Assembly: GCF_016864575.1 (NCBI RefSeq)
Contig: NZ_CP044125.1
Location: forward strand, 124,001 to 188,000
DNA length: 64,000 nt
Source: Rhizobium sp. BG4
GTDB taxonomy: Bacteria; Pseudomonadota; Alphaproteobacteria; Rhizobiales; Rhizobiaceae
Direction of reading: 5' to 3'
Made by a program: the position numbers and the translations under genes. How positions within the stretch are numbered: position 1 is the stretch's first letter; the number at the start of each line of letters is the position of its first letter. The notes beneath the pieces were generated by a model, which was not told the DNA's origin, did not search any database, and saw only the letters and a program-made list of their open reading frames with translations. This document shows, in pieces, positions 24,753 to 34,946 of this stretch.

Positions 24753-27296
24753 TTAGACTGTGGCCTTTCCAGGTGTGCCGCCGGCCGTCTCGTTCTCATC
24801 CTCGTCGTCGTAGGATTTCGGGCGAAGCCTGAAGAGAATCAGGACCGGCGCAGCAATATAGATGGAGGAGAAGGTGCCGACGGCAACGCCAAAGAGCATC
24901 ACCAGCGCGAAGGGCCGGATCACCTCGCCGCCGAACAGCGTCAGCGCCAGGAGCGCGAGCAGCGTCGTTGCGGCCGTCAGGATGGTGCGCGACAGCGTCT
25001 GGTTGATCGAGGCGTCGATCAGGATCGGCAACGGCATGCGCGTATAGCGTTTCAGGTTTTCGCGCATGCGGTCGTATACGACGACGGTATCATTCAGCGA
25101 ATAGCCGACAATGACGAGCAGCGCCGCGATGCTGGTCAGATTGAACTCGATGCCGGTCACCACGAAGAAGCCGAGGGTCAGGATGACGTCGTGCAGTGTG
25201 GCGATGATCGCGCCGATCGCGAACTGCCACTCGAAGCGGATCCAGATATAGATCAGGATTGCCAGCAGCGACGCGAGAACGCCGAGCGTCGCGGTGCGAG
25301 CAAGCTCGCCCGACACGGCCGGGCCGACCACTTCCAAACGGCGGAAATCATACTCGTCCTGCAATTCGCTGCGCACCAGCGAGATCGCCGACTGCTCGGC
25401 ATTGTCGCCACCGCCCTGCGACTGCAGGCGGATCATGGCACTGGCCGGATCGCGCAGCCGCTTGACCTCGACATCGCCGAGATTGAGCTCGCTGAGACGC
25501 GAGCGGATATCGTCAGCATCGGCAGTACCGTCCTTCGAGCGGGCCTCGATCAGCGAGCCGCCGGTGAAGTCGACGCCGAGATGCATGCCTGCGGTCGCGA
25601 CACCCAGCATGCAGACGAGCGAGAGGGCTGCAAGCGCCGTGAAAGTGTAGCGGCGGATGCCGATGAACCGGACTGCGGTACCGTCGAAGACATCCGTATG
25701 GACGCTCTTCGGCAGGTGCCTCAAGCGGCGGCGGCGCACCCATGCCTCGACCAGTGGACGGGTGAAAAGGAATGCGGTGAAAGCCGTGGTGATGATCCCG
25801 GCCGCCAGCGTCACGGCAAAGCCGCGGATGGCGTCGCTGCCGAGATAGAAGAGGATGGCGGCGGCCACCAGCATGGTGATGCTGGCATCGACGACGGTCA
25901 TGAAGGCGCGCGAATAGCCGGCGGAAATGGCCTGATCCAGATGCAGGCCGGCCTTCAGCTCCTCGCGGATACGCTCATAGATCAGCACGCAGGCATCGAC
26001 GGCGATGCCGATCATCAGGACCATGCCCGCAAGGCCGGGCAGCGTCAGCGGCGCCCCGAAAACGGTGAGCACTGCGACGATCATCAAAAGGTTGACCAGC
26101 AGGGCAACGCTGGCGATGACGCCAAGCATGCCGTAGAGACCGATCATCAGCCCGGCCACCAGTACGGCGCCGATAATGCCGGCGATCAGGCCGGCATGGA
26201 TCGCATCACCGCTGAGGCCCGGATCGATCGTCCGCTCCTCGACGATGGTGAGCGCCGCAGGCAGAGGGCCGGAGCGCAGCATGGCGGCGAGGTCTTCGCT
26301 TTCGTCGGGCGAATAGTTCAGCGGAATGCGGCTACTGTCACCGACCGGCAGCTTGCTGAGCTCGGGTGCGGTCAGCACCTGATCGTCAAGCAGGATCGCC
26401 AGCGTGCGCCCGGCATTCTTCTCGACCAGATCGGTAAAGCGGCGCGAGCCGTCGAGATTGAAATTGAAGGTCAGGAAGGACGTATCCGGCGTCGGGCCTG
26501 GTTCGATGGCGAAATCGCCGAGATCGGACGCATGCAGCACTTCGGCCCGCTCAACGAGATAGGCGATCGGCGGGTCATCCTGCGAATAGACGATCTCGGA
26601 TCCGGGCGGCACGCTGCCGGCCATCGCATCCTGTGCGCTGACGCTCGAATCGACGAGGCGGAAGGTCAGCTTGCCCGGCTGGCTCAGCAGGTCCTTGAAA
26701 CGCTGCGGATCGCCGAGGCCCGGGATCTGGACGACCAGCCGGTCGCGGCCCGCCGGCGTGATGATGGGATCGATGCCGCCGGCTTCGATGGCGCGGTGCG
26801 CAACGATCGCGACCGAGCGCTCCAGCGCCGAGGCGAGCGTACGATCGATCGCCTTGTCGCTGATCTGCAGGTTGATCTGGCCGTCATTCGCCTTGGCAAT
26901 TGCGATATCGGGATCGGGAACGCCGCCCGCCGGCACGGCGAGCGGTGCGAGCAGAGACAACGCACGATCGGTCTGGGCGGCGTCGGTAATGCGGACCTGG
27001 ACCGTCTGAGCGTTTCCGGCAAGTCCGGTATAGCGGATATTGGCATCGCGCAGGCGCGTGCGGACGCTGGCAACGGTGCTCTCAAGCCGGCTCTGGACGA
27101 TATCGGCGCGGTCGATCTTGACGACGAGATAGGCGCCGCCCCTGAGATCGAGGCCCGGCGTCAGTGCCTTTTGCGGCAGCCATTGCGGCAGGGAAGCAAG
27201 TGTATTGGGGGAGAAAAGATTTGGCGCGGCGGCCAGTGCCGCCGCGACGATGGCAAACCAGATCAGAAGAGTTTTCCAAAGGGAAAATTGACGCAT
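24753..27296 (-). CDS. secDF: Fused protein-export membrane protein SecDF
   Basis: An 847-residue fusion of SecD (about 1-540) and SecF (about 545-830), the proton-driven accessory part of the Sec translocon. It has twelve predicted membrane helices, a large first periplasmic domain, the SecD signature (GLDLRGGAYLVV) and the SecF opening (GVDFTGGSLIEA). The fused form is normal in rhizobia. The gene follows yajC by 33 bases and precedes the two complex I-factor homologues, suggesting a membrane-insertion and assembly operon. Confidence 0.95.
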   Translation of the reverse strand: MRQFSLWKTLLIWFAIVAAALAAAPNLFSPNTLASLPQWLPQKALTPGLDLRGGAYLVVKIDRADIVQSRLESTVASVRTRLRDANIRYTGLAGNAQTVQVRITDAAQTDRALSLLAPLAVPAGGVPDPDIAIAKANDGQINLQISDKAIDRTLASALERSVAIVAHRAIEAGGIDPIITPAGRDRLVVQIPGLGDPQRFKDLLSQPGKLTFRLVDSSVSAQDAMAGSVPPGSEIVYSQDDPPIAYLVERAEVLHASDLGDFAIEPGPTPDTSFLTFNFNLDGSRRFTDLVEKNAGRTLAILLDDQVLTAPELSKLPVGDSSRIPLNYSPDESEDLAAMLRSGPLPAALTIVEERTIDPGLSGDAIHAGLIAGIIGAVLVAGLMIGLYGMLGVIASVALLVNLLMIVAVLTVFGAPLTLPGLAGMVLMIGIAVDACVLIYERIREELKAGLHLDQAISAGYSRAFMTVVDASITMLVAAAILFYLGSDAIRGFAVTLAAGIITTAFTAFLFTRPLVEAWVRRRRLRHLPKSVHTDVFDGTAVRFIGIRRYTFTALAALSLVCMLGVATAGMHLGVDFTGGSLIEARSKDGTADADDIRSRLSELNLGDVEVKRLRDPASAMIRLQSQGGGDNAEQSAISLVRSELQDEYDFRRLEVVGPAVSGELARTATLGVLASLLAILIYIWIRFEWQFAIGAIIATLHDVILTLGFFVVTGIEFNLTSIAALLVIVGYSLNDTVVVYDRMRENLKRYTRMPLPILIDASINQTLSRTILTAATTLLALLALTLFGGEVIRPFALVMLFGVAVGTFSSIYIAAPVLILFRLRPKSYDDEDENETAGGTPGKATV

Positions 27297-27329
27297 TCTG
27301 CCTTTCCGATCTGGCTGCCGAAAGCAATG

Positions 27330-27677
27330 TTATGCAGCGTCGGCCTTGACCGGCTCGCCCTTGACGCGAACATCGGCGATACCGCTGCGGACGACGCGAA
27401 CGCGTACGCCCTCAGCAATTTCCACTTCAACTTCCTTGTCGTCAACGACCTTCGTGACCTTGCCGACGAGACCACCGGCGGTAACGACCTGGTCGCCGCG
27501 GCGGATTGCGGAAAGCGTGTCGGCGCGCTTCTTGGCCTGGGCGCGCTGCGGACGGATCAGCAGGAAATACCAGACGACCATCAGCGGCACGAACAGGATG
27601 ATCATTTCGAAGCCGGAGCCGAATGGCGACGCGGCAGTATCCGTTGCGGCCTGGGCAAATGCCGGGGTGATGAACAT
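27330..27677 (-). CDS. yajC: Preprotein translocase subunit YajC
   Basis: A 115-residue single-span membrane protein. One hydrophobic helix (MIILFVPLMVVWYFLLI) is followed by RPQRAQAKKR and a small cytosolic domain with the family signature GDQVVTAGGLVGKV. It is a partner of SecDF and YidC. The ATG at 27677 has GAGGAG eight bases upstream; the frame continues upstream, but without homology or ribosome site. Confidence 0.95.
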   Translation of the reverse strand: MFITPAFAQAATDTAASPFGSGFEMIILFVPLMVVWYFLLIRPQRAQAKKRADTLSAIRRGDQVVTAGGLVGKVTKVVDDKEVEVEIAEGVRVRVVRSGIADVRVKGEPVKADAA

Positions 27678-27886
27678 TGATAAACTCCTCAGCTGCGGGC
27701 GGCGAAATTCCGCCTCTCTTTTCAGTGGCCGGACTATAGTTGCGGTAAGAACGAATGCAACAAAAACAGCCGTGAGGCGTACCGAATCCGCTGCCTGATA
27801 ACCTTTCGGCTGTGGAAAGGCCATGCTACCCCGCCACGAAGGACGACAGGCGGTCTCCGGCCGCACGAAATTCAGGAGGACATCGC

Positions 27887-28757
27887 ATGACTGACGAGAT
27901 CAACAGCGTCATTCTGCAGGAGCTCAAGAAGCTGACGGCGGCGTCGAACGGCTGGCCGGTCCGCCACCGGCGGTCAATGACTGGACGGCGGCAGACTGTT
28001 TCGTCTGGTCGCCCGCCCGCCAGCATCTGCAACCCGTCGCGCGGCCGAACCGCGTGGCGCTGAAGCTGATCCGTGGCGTCGATCATGTCCGCGACATCCT
28101 GCACGAGAACACCGTGCGCTTCGCCGACGGTTTCCCCGCCAATAACGTGCTTCTCTGGGCGCGCGGGGCATGGGCAAGTCGTCGCTCGTCAAGGCGGTCC
28201 ATGAAGATGTCCGCCGTGAAAGCGGTGTGTCGCTGAAGCTCGTCGAGGTTCACCGCGAAGATATTGCCAGCCTGCCCGCCCTGCTCGACCTGATGAAGGA
28301 TGTGCCGCACCGGATCATCGTGTTCTGCGACGACCTCTCCTTCGATCATGACGATACCGCCTACAAGTCGCTGAAGGCAGCGCTCGACGGCGGTGTCGAG
28401 GGGCGGCCGGACAATGTGCTGTTCTACGCGACCTCGAACCGCCGCCACCTTCTGCCGCGCCATATGATGGAGAACGAGCAGTCGACGGCGATCAACCCGT
28501 CGGAAGCGGTCGAGGAGAAGGTCTCGCTGTCTGATCGCTTCGGCCTATGGCTCGGCTTCCACAAGTGCAGCCAGGAAGATTACCTGACAATGATCGACGG
28601 CTATGCCGATCACTTCAAGCTGCCGCTCGAGCGCGAGAAGCTGCATGCCGAGGCGCTGGAATGGGCGACGACCCGCGGCGCCCGCTCCGGCCGTGTTGCC
28701 TGGCAATACGTGCAGGACCTCGCCGGGCGCATGCGTATCAACCTCGCCCGCGATTGA
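27887..28757 (+). pseudogene. DUF815 AAA-type ATPase gene with two frameshifts
   Basis: The three frames joined give a normal DUF815 ATPase of about 290 residues. The N-terminus (MTDEINSVILQELKKLTAA) reads in one frame to about 27941. A one-base loss (likely a G in GGCGGCGTCG) shifts the next part (NVLLW and upstream) to a second frame. A second one-base loss near 28157 (TGGGCGCG for TGGGGCGCG) shifts the rest to a third. The second break falls in the Walker A region, which would read GARGMGKSS if repaired; the remainder (IIVFCDDLSFDHDD Walker B, then YATSNRRHL) is intact to the TGA at 28757. The ATG follows AGGAGGA. Either a pseudogene or two sequence errors. Confidence 0.8.
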
Positions 28758-28780
28758 GACGAGACAGTCCCCATAACGCA

Positions 28781-28807
28781 AAAAGCCCGGCTCGAAGCCG
28801 GGCTTTC
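28781..28807. terminator. Bidirectional terminator between DUF815 ATPase and nlpD-type gene
   Basis: AAAGCCCGGCT / AGCCGGGCTTT perfect stem with T-rich flanks on both strands, located between convergent genes. Confidence 0.85.
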
Positions 28808-28828
28808 GCATTTCCCCGTACGCGCTAA

Positions 28829-30436
28829 CTATTCGAGGAACGTGATCGGATTGACCGGCGAAGCATCCTTGCGGACTTCGAAGTGGACCTGCGGCTGCTT
28901 GACGTTGCCGCTCATGCCGGAGACCGCGACGGTCTGGCCGCGCTGGATCTTCTGGCCGCGGGTAACGCTCAGCGTATCGGCATTGCCGTAGACGGTGACG
29001 GTGCCGTCGTCGTGGCGGACGAGAACCGTGTTGCCGAGTTCCTTCAGGCCGTTGCCGGCATAGATGACGACGCCGTTTTCGGCGGCCTTGATCGGCGTGC
29101 CCTGCGGAACCGAGATGTCGATACCGTCGTTGCGGCTACCGTTAACGTTGGCGCCGTAGGCGGCAATGACCGCACCGCGAACCGGCCAGCGATACTTGCC
29201 GATACCCGTTGCTTCAGGAGCAGCGGAGGCGACATCGGACTTCTTCTCGACTTCGTCGACGGTCTGCGTCGCAGCCGGTGCCTTGTAGGCGGCAGGCTGG
29301 TTCGATGCGGTTTCGGTTGCCGCCGGAGCAGCAGCCTTCGGCTCGGCGGCCTTGGCCGGGATCGAAGCCGTCTTCATCTGGTCGGCACCGGCAGAGCCGC
29401 CCGGAATGGTCAGCGTCTGACCGATGCGGATCGAGCTTGCCTGCAGGTTGTTTGCGGACTTGATGGCATCGACGCTGGCGCCGGTCGACTTGGCGATCTT
29501 GGCAAGCGAGTCACCCTGCTTGACCGTGTAGCTGCCGCTGCCGGCCGGAGCCTTGCCACCAGCTGCCGCAACCTTGCCCATGGCACCGTCGGCAGTGACC
29601 TGCGACTTGTCGCGGACCGTGTTGGCGCCCGGCAGAACGGCAACGTTCTGTTCCGGTGCCTTGTAGGGCTCGGGCGCCTTGCCCTGCTTGGAAAGGTCAG
29701 CCGTCTGCGCCGCCGACTTCGCAGCATTGCTGCCGCCGTTGAAGGTCGGGATCAGGATCGTCTGGCCGGGCTGGATAGCCGAGGCAGACTTCATGTTGTT
29801 GACGCGGAGGATTTCCTTCTCCGGAACGCCGTAGCGGCGGGCGAGAACGGCGAGGCTTTCGCCCGGACGAACCGTGACCGACGGAGCGTTGGAGGAAGAC
29901 CAGCCGCTTGCCTTCGGCGTGGAGCCGGTCGTCAGATTGTCCGGAGCCGCGAGCTTCGGTGCAGCCTGCATCTTGCGCGGAGCGGAAACCGAGGGCGATG
30001 CCGGGAACGGCTGAGCAAGCGCTTCCTGACGTTCGCGGGAAGCGGACGGTGCAGCGCCCGTCGGCGCCGAGAGCTCGGAACGCTGAACGGTGACCGGAGC
30101 CGATGCCATGCGGGCATTGGAGCGGATCGCGCCAGTCGAAGCCGGGTAAGGCTGATTGTAGGACTGGTTGTTATAGGCCTGATTGTTGTTGCCGTAGGAA
30201 GGCTGCATTGCGCCGCTGCCCTGCATGTCAGCCTGCGGAACCGGATCGCCCTGCAGACCGCTCATGCTGCGGCGCGGGACCGAACCCGTCGTCATCTGAT
30301 CCTGACCGGAACTGAAAAGACCGCCGCTGAAGCGCGACACATCGGAACTGCAGCCTGTCGCCGCACTCGCCAGCAAGGCGACGGCCAGAAGATTGAAGGC
30401 CGACTTTCCGAACTTTGGCGAAACACAAAAACTCAT
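28829..30436 (-). CDS. NlpD-type lipoprotein: two LysM domains plus degenerate M23 (LytM) domain
   Basis: About 535 residues. The signal peptide ends in a lipobox (ASAATGCSS, Cys near residue 29), so it is an outer-membrane lipoprotein candidate. Two LysM peptidoglycan-binding domains follow (VTVRPGESLAVLARRYGVP and YTVKQGDSLAKIAKSTGAS), then a C-terminal LytM/M23 domain. The metalloprotease ligands look lost: the HxxxD site reads NDGIDIS and the HxH site reads PQVHFEV. As in E. coli NlpD, it more likely activates cell-wall amidases at division than cuts the wall itself. It is the last gene of the nagZ-to-nlpD block. A GTG at 30448 is an alternative start. Confidence 0.88.
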   Translation of the reverse strand: MSFCVSPKFGKSAFNLLAVALLASAATGCSSDVSRFSGGLFSSGQDQMTTGSVPRRSMSGLQGDPVPQADMQGSGAMQPSYGNNNQAYNNQSYNQPYPASTGAIRSNARMASAPVTVQRSELSAPTGAAPSASRERQEALAQPFPASPSVSAPRKMQAAPKLAAPDNLTTGSTPKASGWSSSNAPSVTVRPGESLAVLARRYGVPEKEILRVNNMKSASAIQPGQTILIPTFNGGSNAAKSAAQTADLSKQGKAPEPYKAPEQNVAVLPGANTVRDKSQVTADGAMGKVAAAGGKAPAGSGSYTVKQGDSLAKIAKSTGASVDAIKSANNLQASSIRIGQTLTIPGGSAGADQMKTASIPAKAAEPKAAAPAATETASNQPAAYKAPAATQTVDEVEKKSDVASAAPEATGIGKYRWPVRGAVIAAYGANVNGSRNDGIDISVPQGTPIKAAENGVVIYAGNGLKELGNTVLVRHDDGTVTVYGNADTLSVTRGQKIQRGQTVAVSGMSGNVKQPQVHFEVRKDASPVNPITFLE

Positions 30437-30602
30437 GACACGACCCACTCACAACGCAACCATTTGTGGGAGTATTAAAGCGCGTTAGTATTACCACGCG
30501 GTTAAAGCGCTGGAATTGGAGCGTTTTTTTAGAGGAATTGATAACCATAGTTTTGCGGGTGAGAAATCGCAGCCCGCAGGGACCGGCGCGTAGCGCCTGA
30601 GA

Positions 30603-31256
30603 TCAGAGCTGCGAAGCGAGCCGCGGAACGATGGGCAGGTAGGGAACGGTGAAGAGCTCTTCGCGCTCGAAGCGGCTGCCGGTCTTCGTCAGACGCACCA
30701 TCCGGCACTCGTCATCCGAGATCATCAGCGGCGCGATCATGGAGCCGCCGGAGACCAGCTGGTCGGTGTAGAATCGCGGCATGGAGGCGAAAGCGGCGGT
30801 GACGAGAATACGGTCGAAGGTGCCCTCGCCCTGCAGGCCGTTGCTGCCATCGGCCTGGCGGACGATAATGTTGCGCAGGCTGAGCTGGTCCATGCGCTTC
30901 TGCGCGTTGACGACCAGCGTCTTGTAGCGGTCGATCGTCAGAACGCGCTCGGCCATGCGGCCCATGACGGCGGCCATGAAGCCGCTGCCCGTGCCAACTT
31001 CGAGCACGCGCTGGCCCGGCTTGACCTTCAGGTGATGCAGGATGCGGACGGCTGTATCGACACCTTCAACGAACGAACCGCATTCGATCGGGATCGTCCG
31101 CGTCGAATAGGCGTCTTCAGTAAATTGCGGCGGTACGAAGAGCGAGCGCGGCGTCTGCTCGACTGCGGTCAGCAGATCGATGTCGGAAATGCCTTCGGCG
31201 CGCAGCCGCAATACGAGGGCCGCAAAACCTTCCTTCTCGACCAGCCGTGCTGACAA
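30603..31256 (-). CDS. pcm: Protein-L-isoaspartate O-methyltransferase
   Basis: A 217-residue S-adenosylmethionine-dependent enzyme that repairs isoaspartyl residues in aged proteins. Motif I is VLEVGTGSGFMAAVMG, and the family region IECGSFVEGVDTAVRIL (here in place of the usual TISQPY) precedes it. The start is probably TTG at 31256, eight bases after the surE stop codon, with only a weak ribosome site, which suggests coupling to surE. The surE-pcm-nlpD order is conserved in many proteobacteria. Confidence 0.92.
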   Translation of the reverse strand: MSARLVEKEGFAALVLRLRAEGISDIDLLTAVEQTPRSLFVPPQFTEDAYSTRTIPIECGSFVEGVDTAVRILHHLKVKPGQRVLEVGTGSGFMAAVMGRMAERVLTIDRYKTLVVNAQKRMDQLSLRNIIVRQADGSNGLQGEGTFDRILVTAAFASMPRFYTDQLVSGGSMIAPLMISDDECRMVRLTKTGSRFEREELFTVPYLPIVPRLASQL

Positions 31257-31263
31257 TGCCTGA

Positions 31264-32031
31264 TTACTCCGTACCTGAAAGCGCCCGCTCCACGCGGTCC
31301 TTCACGGAATAATCGGTCAAATCCAGTTTCAAAGGTGTTACCGAAATCTTATTATGCTTCAAAGCGTGGATATCGGTGCCTGCGGCAAAGGCGCCGGCGC
31401 GCTCGCCGAACTTCAGCCAGTAATAGGGAAAGCCGCGGCCATCCGAGCGCGCATCGACCTGCAGGTTGAAGGCGAGCTTGCCCTGAGCGGTGACCTCGAC
31501 GCCATCGACGTCATCCGGACGGCAGTTCGGGAAGTTGAGGTTCAGGAACGTGCCTTCGGGCAGATCGACCTTCATCAGCTTTTCGAGAAGTGCCGGCGCA
31601 TGCGCCTCGCAGACTTCCCAAGGGACGATCCGCGCGCCATCGGCATAGACATAGGCCTGGCTCAACGCGAAGGAGCGCACGCCCTGCATCGTGCCTTCGA
31701 TGGCGCCGGCGATGGTGCCGGAATAAGTCACATCGTCGGCGACATTCGAGCCGGAATTGACGCCTGACAGGATCAGGTCCGGCTTGATGTCCATGACCTG
31801 CTTGACGCCCATGATGACGCAATCGGTCGAGGTGCCGCGCAGGGCGAAATGTTTGTCGGAGACCTTGCGCAGCCTGAGCGGCTCGGAGAGGCTCAGCGAA
31901 TGCGCCAGGCCGCTCTGGTCCGTTTCGGGTGCAACGATCCAGACGTCGTCGGACAGAGTGCGCGCAATCCGCTCAAGTGCTGCGAGGCCTTCGGCATGAA
32001 TGCCATCGTCATTGGTGAGCAGAATGCGCAT
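31264..32031 (-). CDS. surE: 5'/3'-nucleotidase SurE
   Basis: A 255-residue metal-dependent nucleoside monophosphate phosphatase. The N-terminus [16 protein letters not shown] carries the metal-binding DD pair, and [19 protein letters not shown] is the second conserved site. It follows serS by four bases and is co-transcribed with pcm and the nlpD-type gene. Confidence 0.96.
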   Translation of the reverse strand: MRILLTNDDGIHAEGLAALERIARTLSDDVWIVAPETDQSGLAHSLSLSEPLRLRKVSDKHFALRGTSTDCVIMGVKQVMDIKPDLILSGVNSGSNVADDVTYSGTIAGAIEGTMQGVRSFALSQAYVYADGARIVPWEVCEAHAPALLEKLMKVDLPEGTFLNLNFPNCRPDDVDGVEVTAQGKLAFNLQVDARSDGRGFPYYWLKFGERAGAFAAGTDIHALKHNKISVTPLKLDLTDYSVKDRVERALSGTE

Positions 32032-32035
32032 CTCT

Positions 32036-33319
32036 TCAAGCCGCCCGTTCGATCTTCTTCAAACCGCCCATATAGGGCAGCAGCACGTCCGGAATAGTCA
32101 CCGAGCCGTCTTCGTTCAGGTAGTTCTCCAGAACGGCGATCAGGCAACGGCCGACGGCGGTGCCAGAGCCGTTCAGCGTGTGAACGAACTTCGTGCCCTT
32201 TTCGCCCTTGGCGCGGTAGCGGGCATCCATGCGGCGGCCCTGGAAATCGCCGCAGACCGAGCAGGACGAGATTTCGCGGAAGGTGTTCTGGCCGGGAAGC
32301 CAGACTTCCAGATCGTAGGTCTTGCGAGCGCCGAAGCCCATGTCGCCGGTGCAGAGCGTCATGGTGCGGAAATGCAGGCCGAGGCGCTTCAGAACCTCTT
32401 CCGCACAGGCCGTCATCCGCTCATGCTCGGCGACCGCGCTTTCGGCGTCGGTGATCGAGACGAGTTCGCACTTCCAGAACTGGTGCTGGCGCAGCATGCC
32501 GCGGGTATCGCGACCGGCCGAACCGGCTTCCGAGCGGAAAGACGGGGTCAGCGCGGTGAAGCGCAGCGGCAGCTTTTCCTGCTCGAGGATTTCGGCCGAA
32601 ACCAGATTGGTCAGCGTCACCTCGGCGGTCGGGATCAGCCAGCGGCCATCCGTCGTCTTGAAGAGGTCGTCGGCGAATTTCGGCAGCTGGCCGGTGCCGA
32701 ACATCGCCTCATCGCGCACCATCAGCGGCGACGAGACTTCGGTATAGCCGTGCTCGCCGGTGTGCAGGTCGATCATGAACTGGCCGAGCGCCCGCTCGAG
32801 ACGGGCAAGCGGGCCGGTCAGCACGGTAAAGCGCGAACCCGACAGCTTGGTGGCGCGGTCGAAATCCATGTAGCCGAGGGATTCGCCGATTTCGAAATGC
32901 TCTTTCGGCGCATGGTTCCAGCGCGGCTTTTCGCCGATCGTGCGGGTGACGACATTGCCGCTCTCGTCGGCGCCGACAGGAACGTCGTCGAACGGCACGT
33001 TCGGGATACGCGACAGCACATCGTTGAGTTCGGCGCTAAGCTGGCGCTCCTCCTCTTCGGCGGCGGGCAACGTCACCTTGATGTCGGCGACTTCGGCCTT
33101 CAGCTTTTCGGCGAGCTCGCTGTTCTTCTGCGCCATCGCCGCACCGATCTCCTTGGAGGCGGCGTTCCGGCGCGACAGCAGGTCCTGCGCCTTCTGCACG
33201 GCGGAGCGGCGCTTTTCATCGAGGGCGACGAGGGACTGGGCCAAAGCCTCCGCACCACGCTTTGCAAGCGCGGCGTCGAGCGCCTCGGGGTTCTCACGGA
33301 TCCATTTGATATCAAGCAT
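32036..33319 (-). CDS. serS: Seryl-tRNA synthetase
   Basis: A 427-residue class II aminoacyl-tRNA synthetase. The N-terminal coiled-coil arm (about 30-105) contacts tRNA-Ser; motif 2 ([20 protein letters not shown]) and motif 3 ([18 protein letters not shown]) form the active site. I take the ATG at 33319 ([14 protein letters not shown]), the conserved family start; the frame upstream is unrelated. It lies downstream of tatC in the same block. Confidence 0.96.
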   Translation of the reverse strand: MLDIKWIRENPEALDAALAKRGAEALAQSLVALDEKRRSAVQKAQDLLSRRNAASKEIGAAMAQKNSELAEKLKAEVADIKVTLPAAEEEERQLSAELNDVLSRIPNVPFDDVPVGADESGNVVTRTIGEKPRWNHAPKEHFEIGESLGYMDFDRATKLSGSRFTVLTGPLARLERALGQFMIDLHTGEHGYTEVSSPLMVRDEAMFGTGQLPKFADDLFKTTDGRWLIPTAEVTLTNLVSAEILEQEKLPLRFTALTPSFRSEAGSAGRDTRGMLRQHQFWKCELVSITDAESAVAEHERMTACAEEVLKRLGLHFRTMTLCTGDMGFGARKTYDLEVWLPGQNTFREISSCSVCGDFQGRRMDARYRAKGEKGTKFVHTLNGSGTAVGRCLIAVLENYLNEDGSVTIPDVLLPYMGGLKKIERAA

Positions 33320-33416
33320 TGTCGTTCCGGGTCGTTGCAAAACAGGAACCGGCCGAAGCCTGACCTGGCTGCGGCCGGAAGATACGGAAGCGTATGGGAA
33401 GAGATTGCGAAGCCGC

Positions 33417-34244
33417 TCAGACGCTGTCCGTGTTGGCAACGTCCGCGGATCGTTCCGCCTCTTCGACCGCCTGCCGCGCACGCTGGCGCTCGACGAGTCG
33501 AGCCGCGTGGATGGCAATCTCGTAGAGAAGGATCGTCGGCAGTGCAAGACCGATCTGGGACATCGGATCGGGCGGCGTCAGCACGGCTGCGACGATGAAG
33601 GCCATGACGATGGCGAACTTGCGCTTCTCGGCAAGCCATGCGGACGTCAGCAGGCCGACACGGGCAAGCAGCGTGGTGATGACGGGAAGCTGGAAGACGA
33701 GACCGAACGACAGCACCAGCGTCATGATCAGGCTCAGATATTCCGAGACCTTTGGCAGCAGCGAGATGGCGACATCGCCATGACCCGGCGTCTGCTGCAT
33801 GGCCAGGAAGAACCACATGACCATCGGCGTGAAGAAGAAATAGACGAGAGCCGCGCCGAGCAGGAAGAGGATCGGCGATGCGATCAGGAACGGCAGGAAG
33901 GCCGCGCGTTCGTTCTTGTAGAGGCCGGGGGCCACGAACTTGTAAATCTGTGCCGCGATGATCGGGAAAGCGATCACCACGCCGCCGAACATCGCCACCT
34001 TCACCTGCGTGAAGAAGAATTCCTGCGGGGCGGTATAGATCAGCTGTGCCTTGTCGACATCCATGCCCGCCCAGGTGACGGCGAGCTTGTAGGGGTAGAC
34101 GAGGTAGTTGAAGAGATGCTTTGCAAAGAAGAAGCAGACGATGAAGGCGATGAAGAACGCGCCGATCGACCACATCAGCCGCCTGCGCAGCTCCATGAGG
34201 TGCTCGATCAACGGCTGCGGCTTGTCTTCAATATCACCGCTCAT
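33417..34244 (-). CDS. tatC: Sec-independent translocase subunit TatC
   Basis: A 275-residue membrane protein with six helices, the twin-arginine signal receptor. The N-terminal [16 protein letters not shown] and the [10 protein letters not shown] segment are diagnostic. Its ATG overlaps the tatB stop codon (34241-34244), indicating coupled translation. Confidence 0.96.
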   Translation of the reverse strand: MSGDIEDKPQPLIEHLMELRRRLMWSIGAFFIAFIVCFFFAKHLFNYLVYPYKLAVTWAGMDVDKAQLIYTAPQEFFFTQVKVAMFGGVVIAFPIIAAQIYKFVAPGLYKNERAAFLPFLIASPILFLLGAALVYFFFTPMVMWFFLAMQQTPGHGDVAISLLPKVSEYLSLIMTLVLSFGLVFQLPVITTLLARVGLLTSAWLAEKRKFAIVMAFIVAAVLTPPDPMSQIGLALPTILLYEIAIHAARLVERQRARQAVEEAERSADVANTDSV

Positions 34245-34897
34245 GCCTCATCCTTTTTCTTTGCTGCTGCCTTCTTCGGGGCAGCTGCGACCTTCTTTGC
34301 AGGCGCAGCCGTCTTTGCTGCTGCCGTCTTAGCCGGTGCAGCCTTAGCTGAAGGCACAGCGGCTACGGCCTTTGCTGCGGGCGCGCGCTTTGCCTTGGCC
34401 GCGGGAGCGGCAGCCACAGGCTCGGCCTTTGCCTCAGCGGCGGCGCGCGGCTTGCGCACGGCCTTCGGCTTTTCAGCAACGACAGGCGCAGCAACCGGTT
34501 CGGCTGCGGGTGCCGGCGCAACGACCGGAGGCGTCTCCGGCAGGCTCATCGAGGGAGCCGGCACGCTGACCGGCACCTCGGTCTTGTTGTCGGCCTTCGT
34601 TGCGTTCTGAAGGTCGGCCTTGATGTCGTTGCCCATCTGGCGCAGCGGGTTCATCGCGTCGCGCAGCGTATTGGCGGGGTTGAGACGCTGGGCGTCGGCG
34701 AGCGTCTGGCGCACCTCGTCGAGATCGGCCTCACGCAGCGCCTCGTCGAATTGCGCACGGAATTCACCGGCAACCTTCTTGGCGCGCTGCGTCATCTTAC
34801 CGAACGCACGCAACATCGGCGGCAGATCCTTCGGACCTACCACCACAATCAACACGACCGCGATGACAAGCAGCTCGGTCCAGCCAATATCGAACAT
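34241..34897 (-). CDS. tatB: Sec-independent translocase subunit TatB
   Basis: A 218-residue protein with one N-terminal helix and the TatB signature FDIGWTELLVIAVVLIVVVG, GPKDLP, followed by an amphipathic helix. The C-terminal half is a long Ala/Pro/Lys-rich, probably disordered tail (repeated APAKKVAAAPKKAAAKKK-type units) that is longer than in E. coli. It overlaps tatC by four bases. Confidence 0.94.
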   Translation of the reverse strand: MFDIGWTELLVIAVVLIVVVGPKDLPPMLRAFGKMTQRAKKVAGEFRAQFDEALREADLDEVRQTLADAQRLNPANTLRDAMNPLRQMGNDIKADLQNATKADNKTEVPVSVPAPSMSLPETPPVVAPAPAAEPVAAPVVAEKPKAVRKPRAAAEAKAEPVAAAPAAKAKRAPAAKAVAAVPSAKAAPAKTAAAKTAAPAKKVAAAPKKAAAKKKDEA

Positions 34898-34946
34898 TCA
34901 AGGCTCCTGGAGGGGAAGCGGGGCAAGCCACCCGTCCCCGGACTGA

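Noticed and set aside
24690-27680. A plus-strand open frame of nearly 1,000 codons across yajC-secDF
   Set aside because: Composition is Asp/Gln/Arg-rich with no domain pattern; the opposite strand encodes unmistakable SecDF and YajC.
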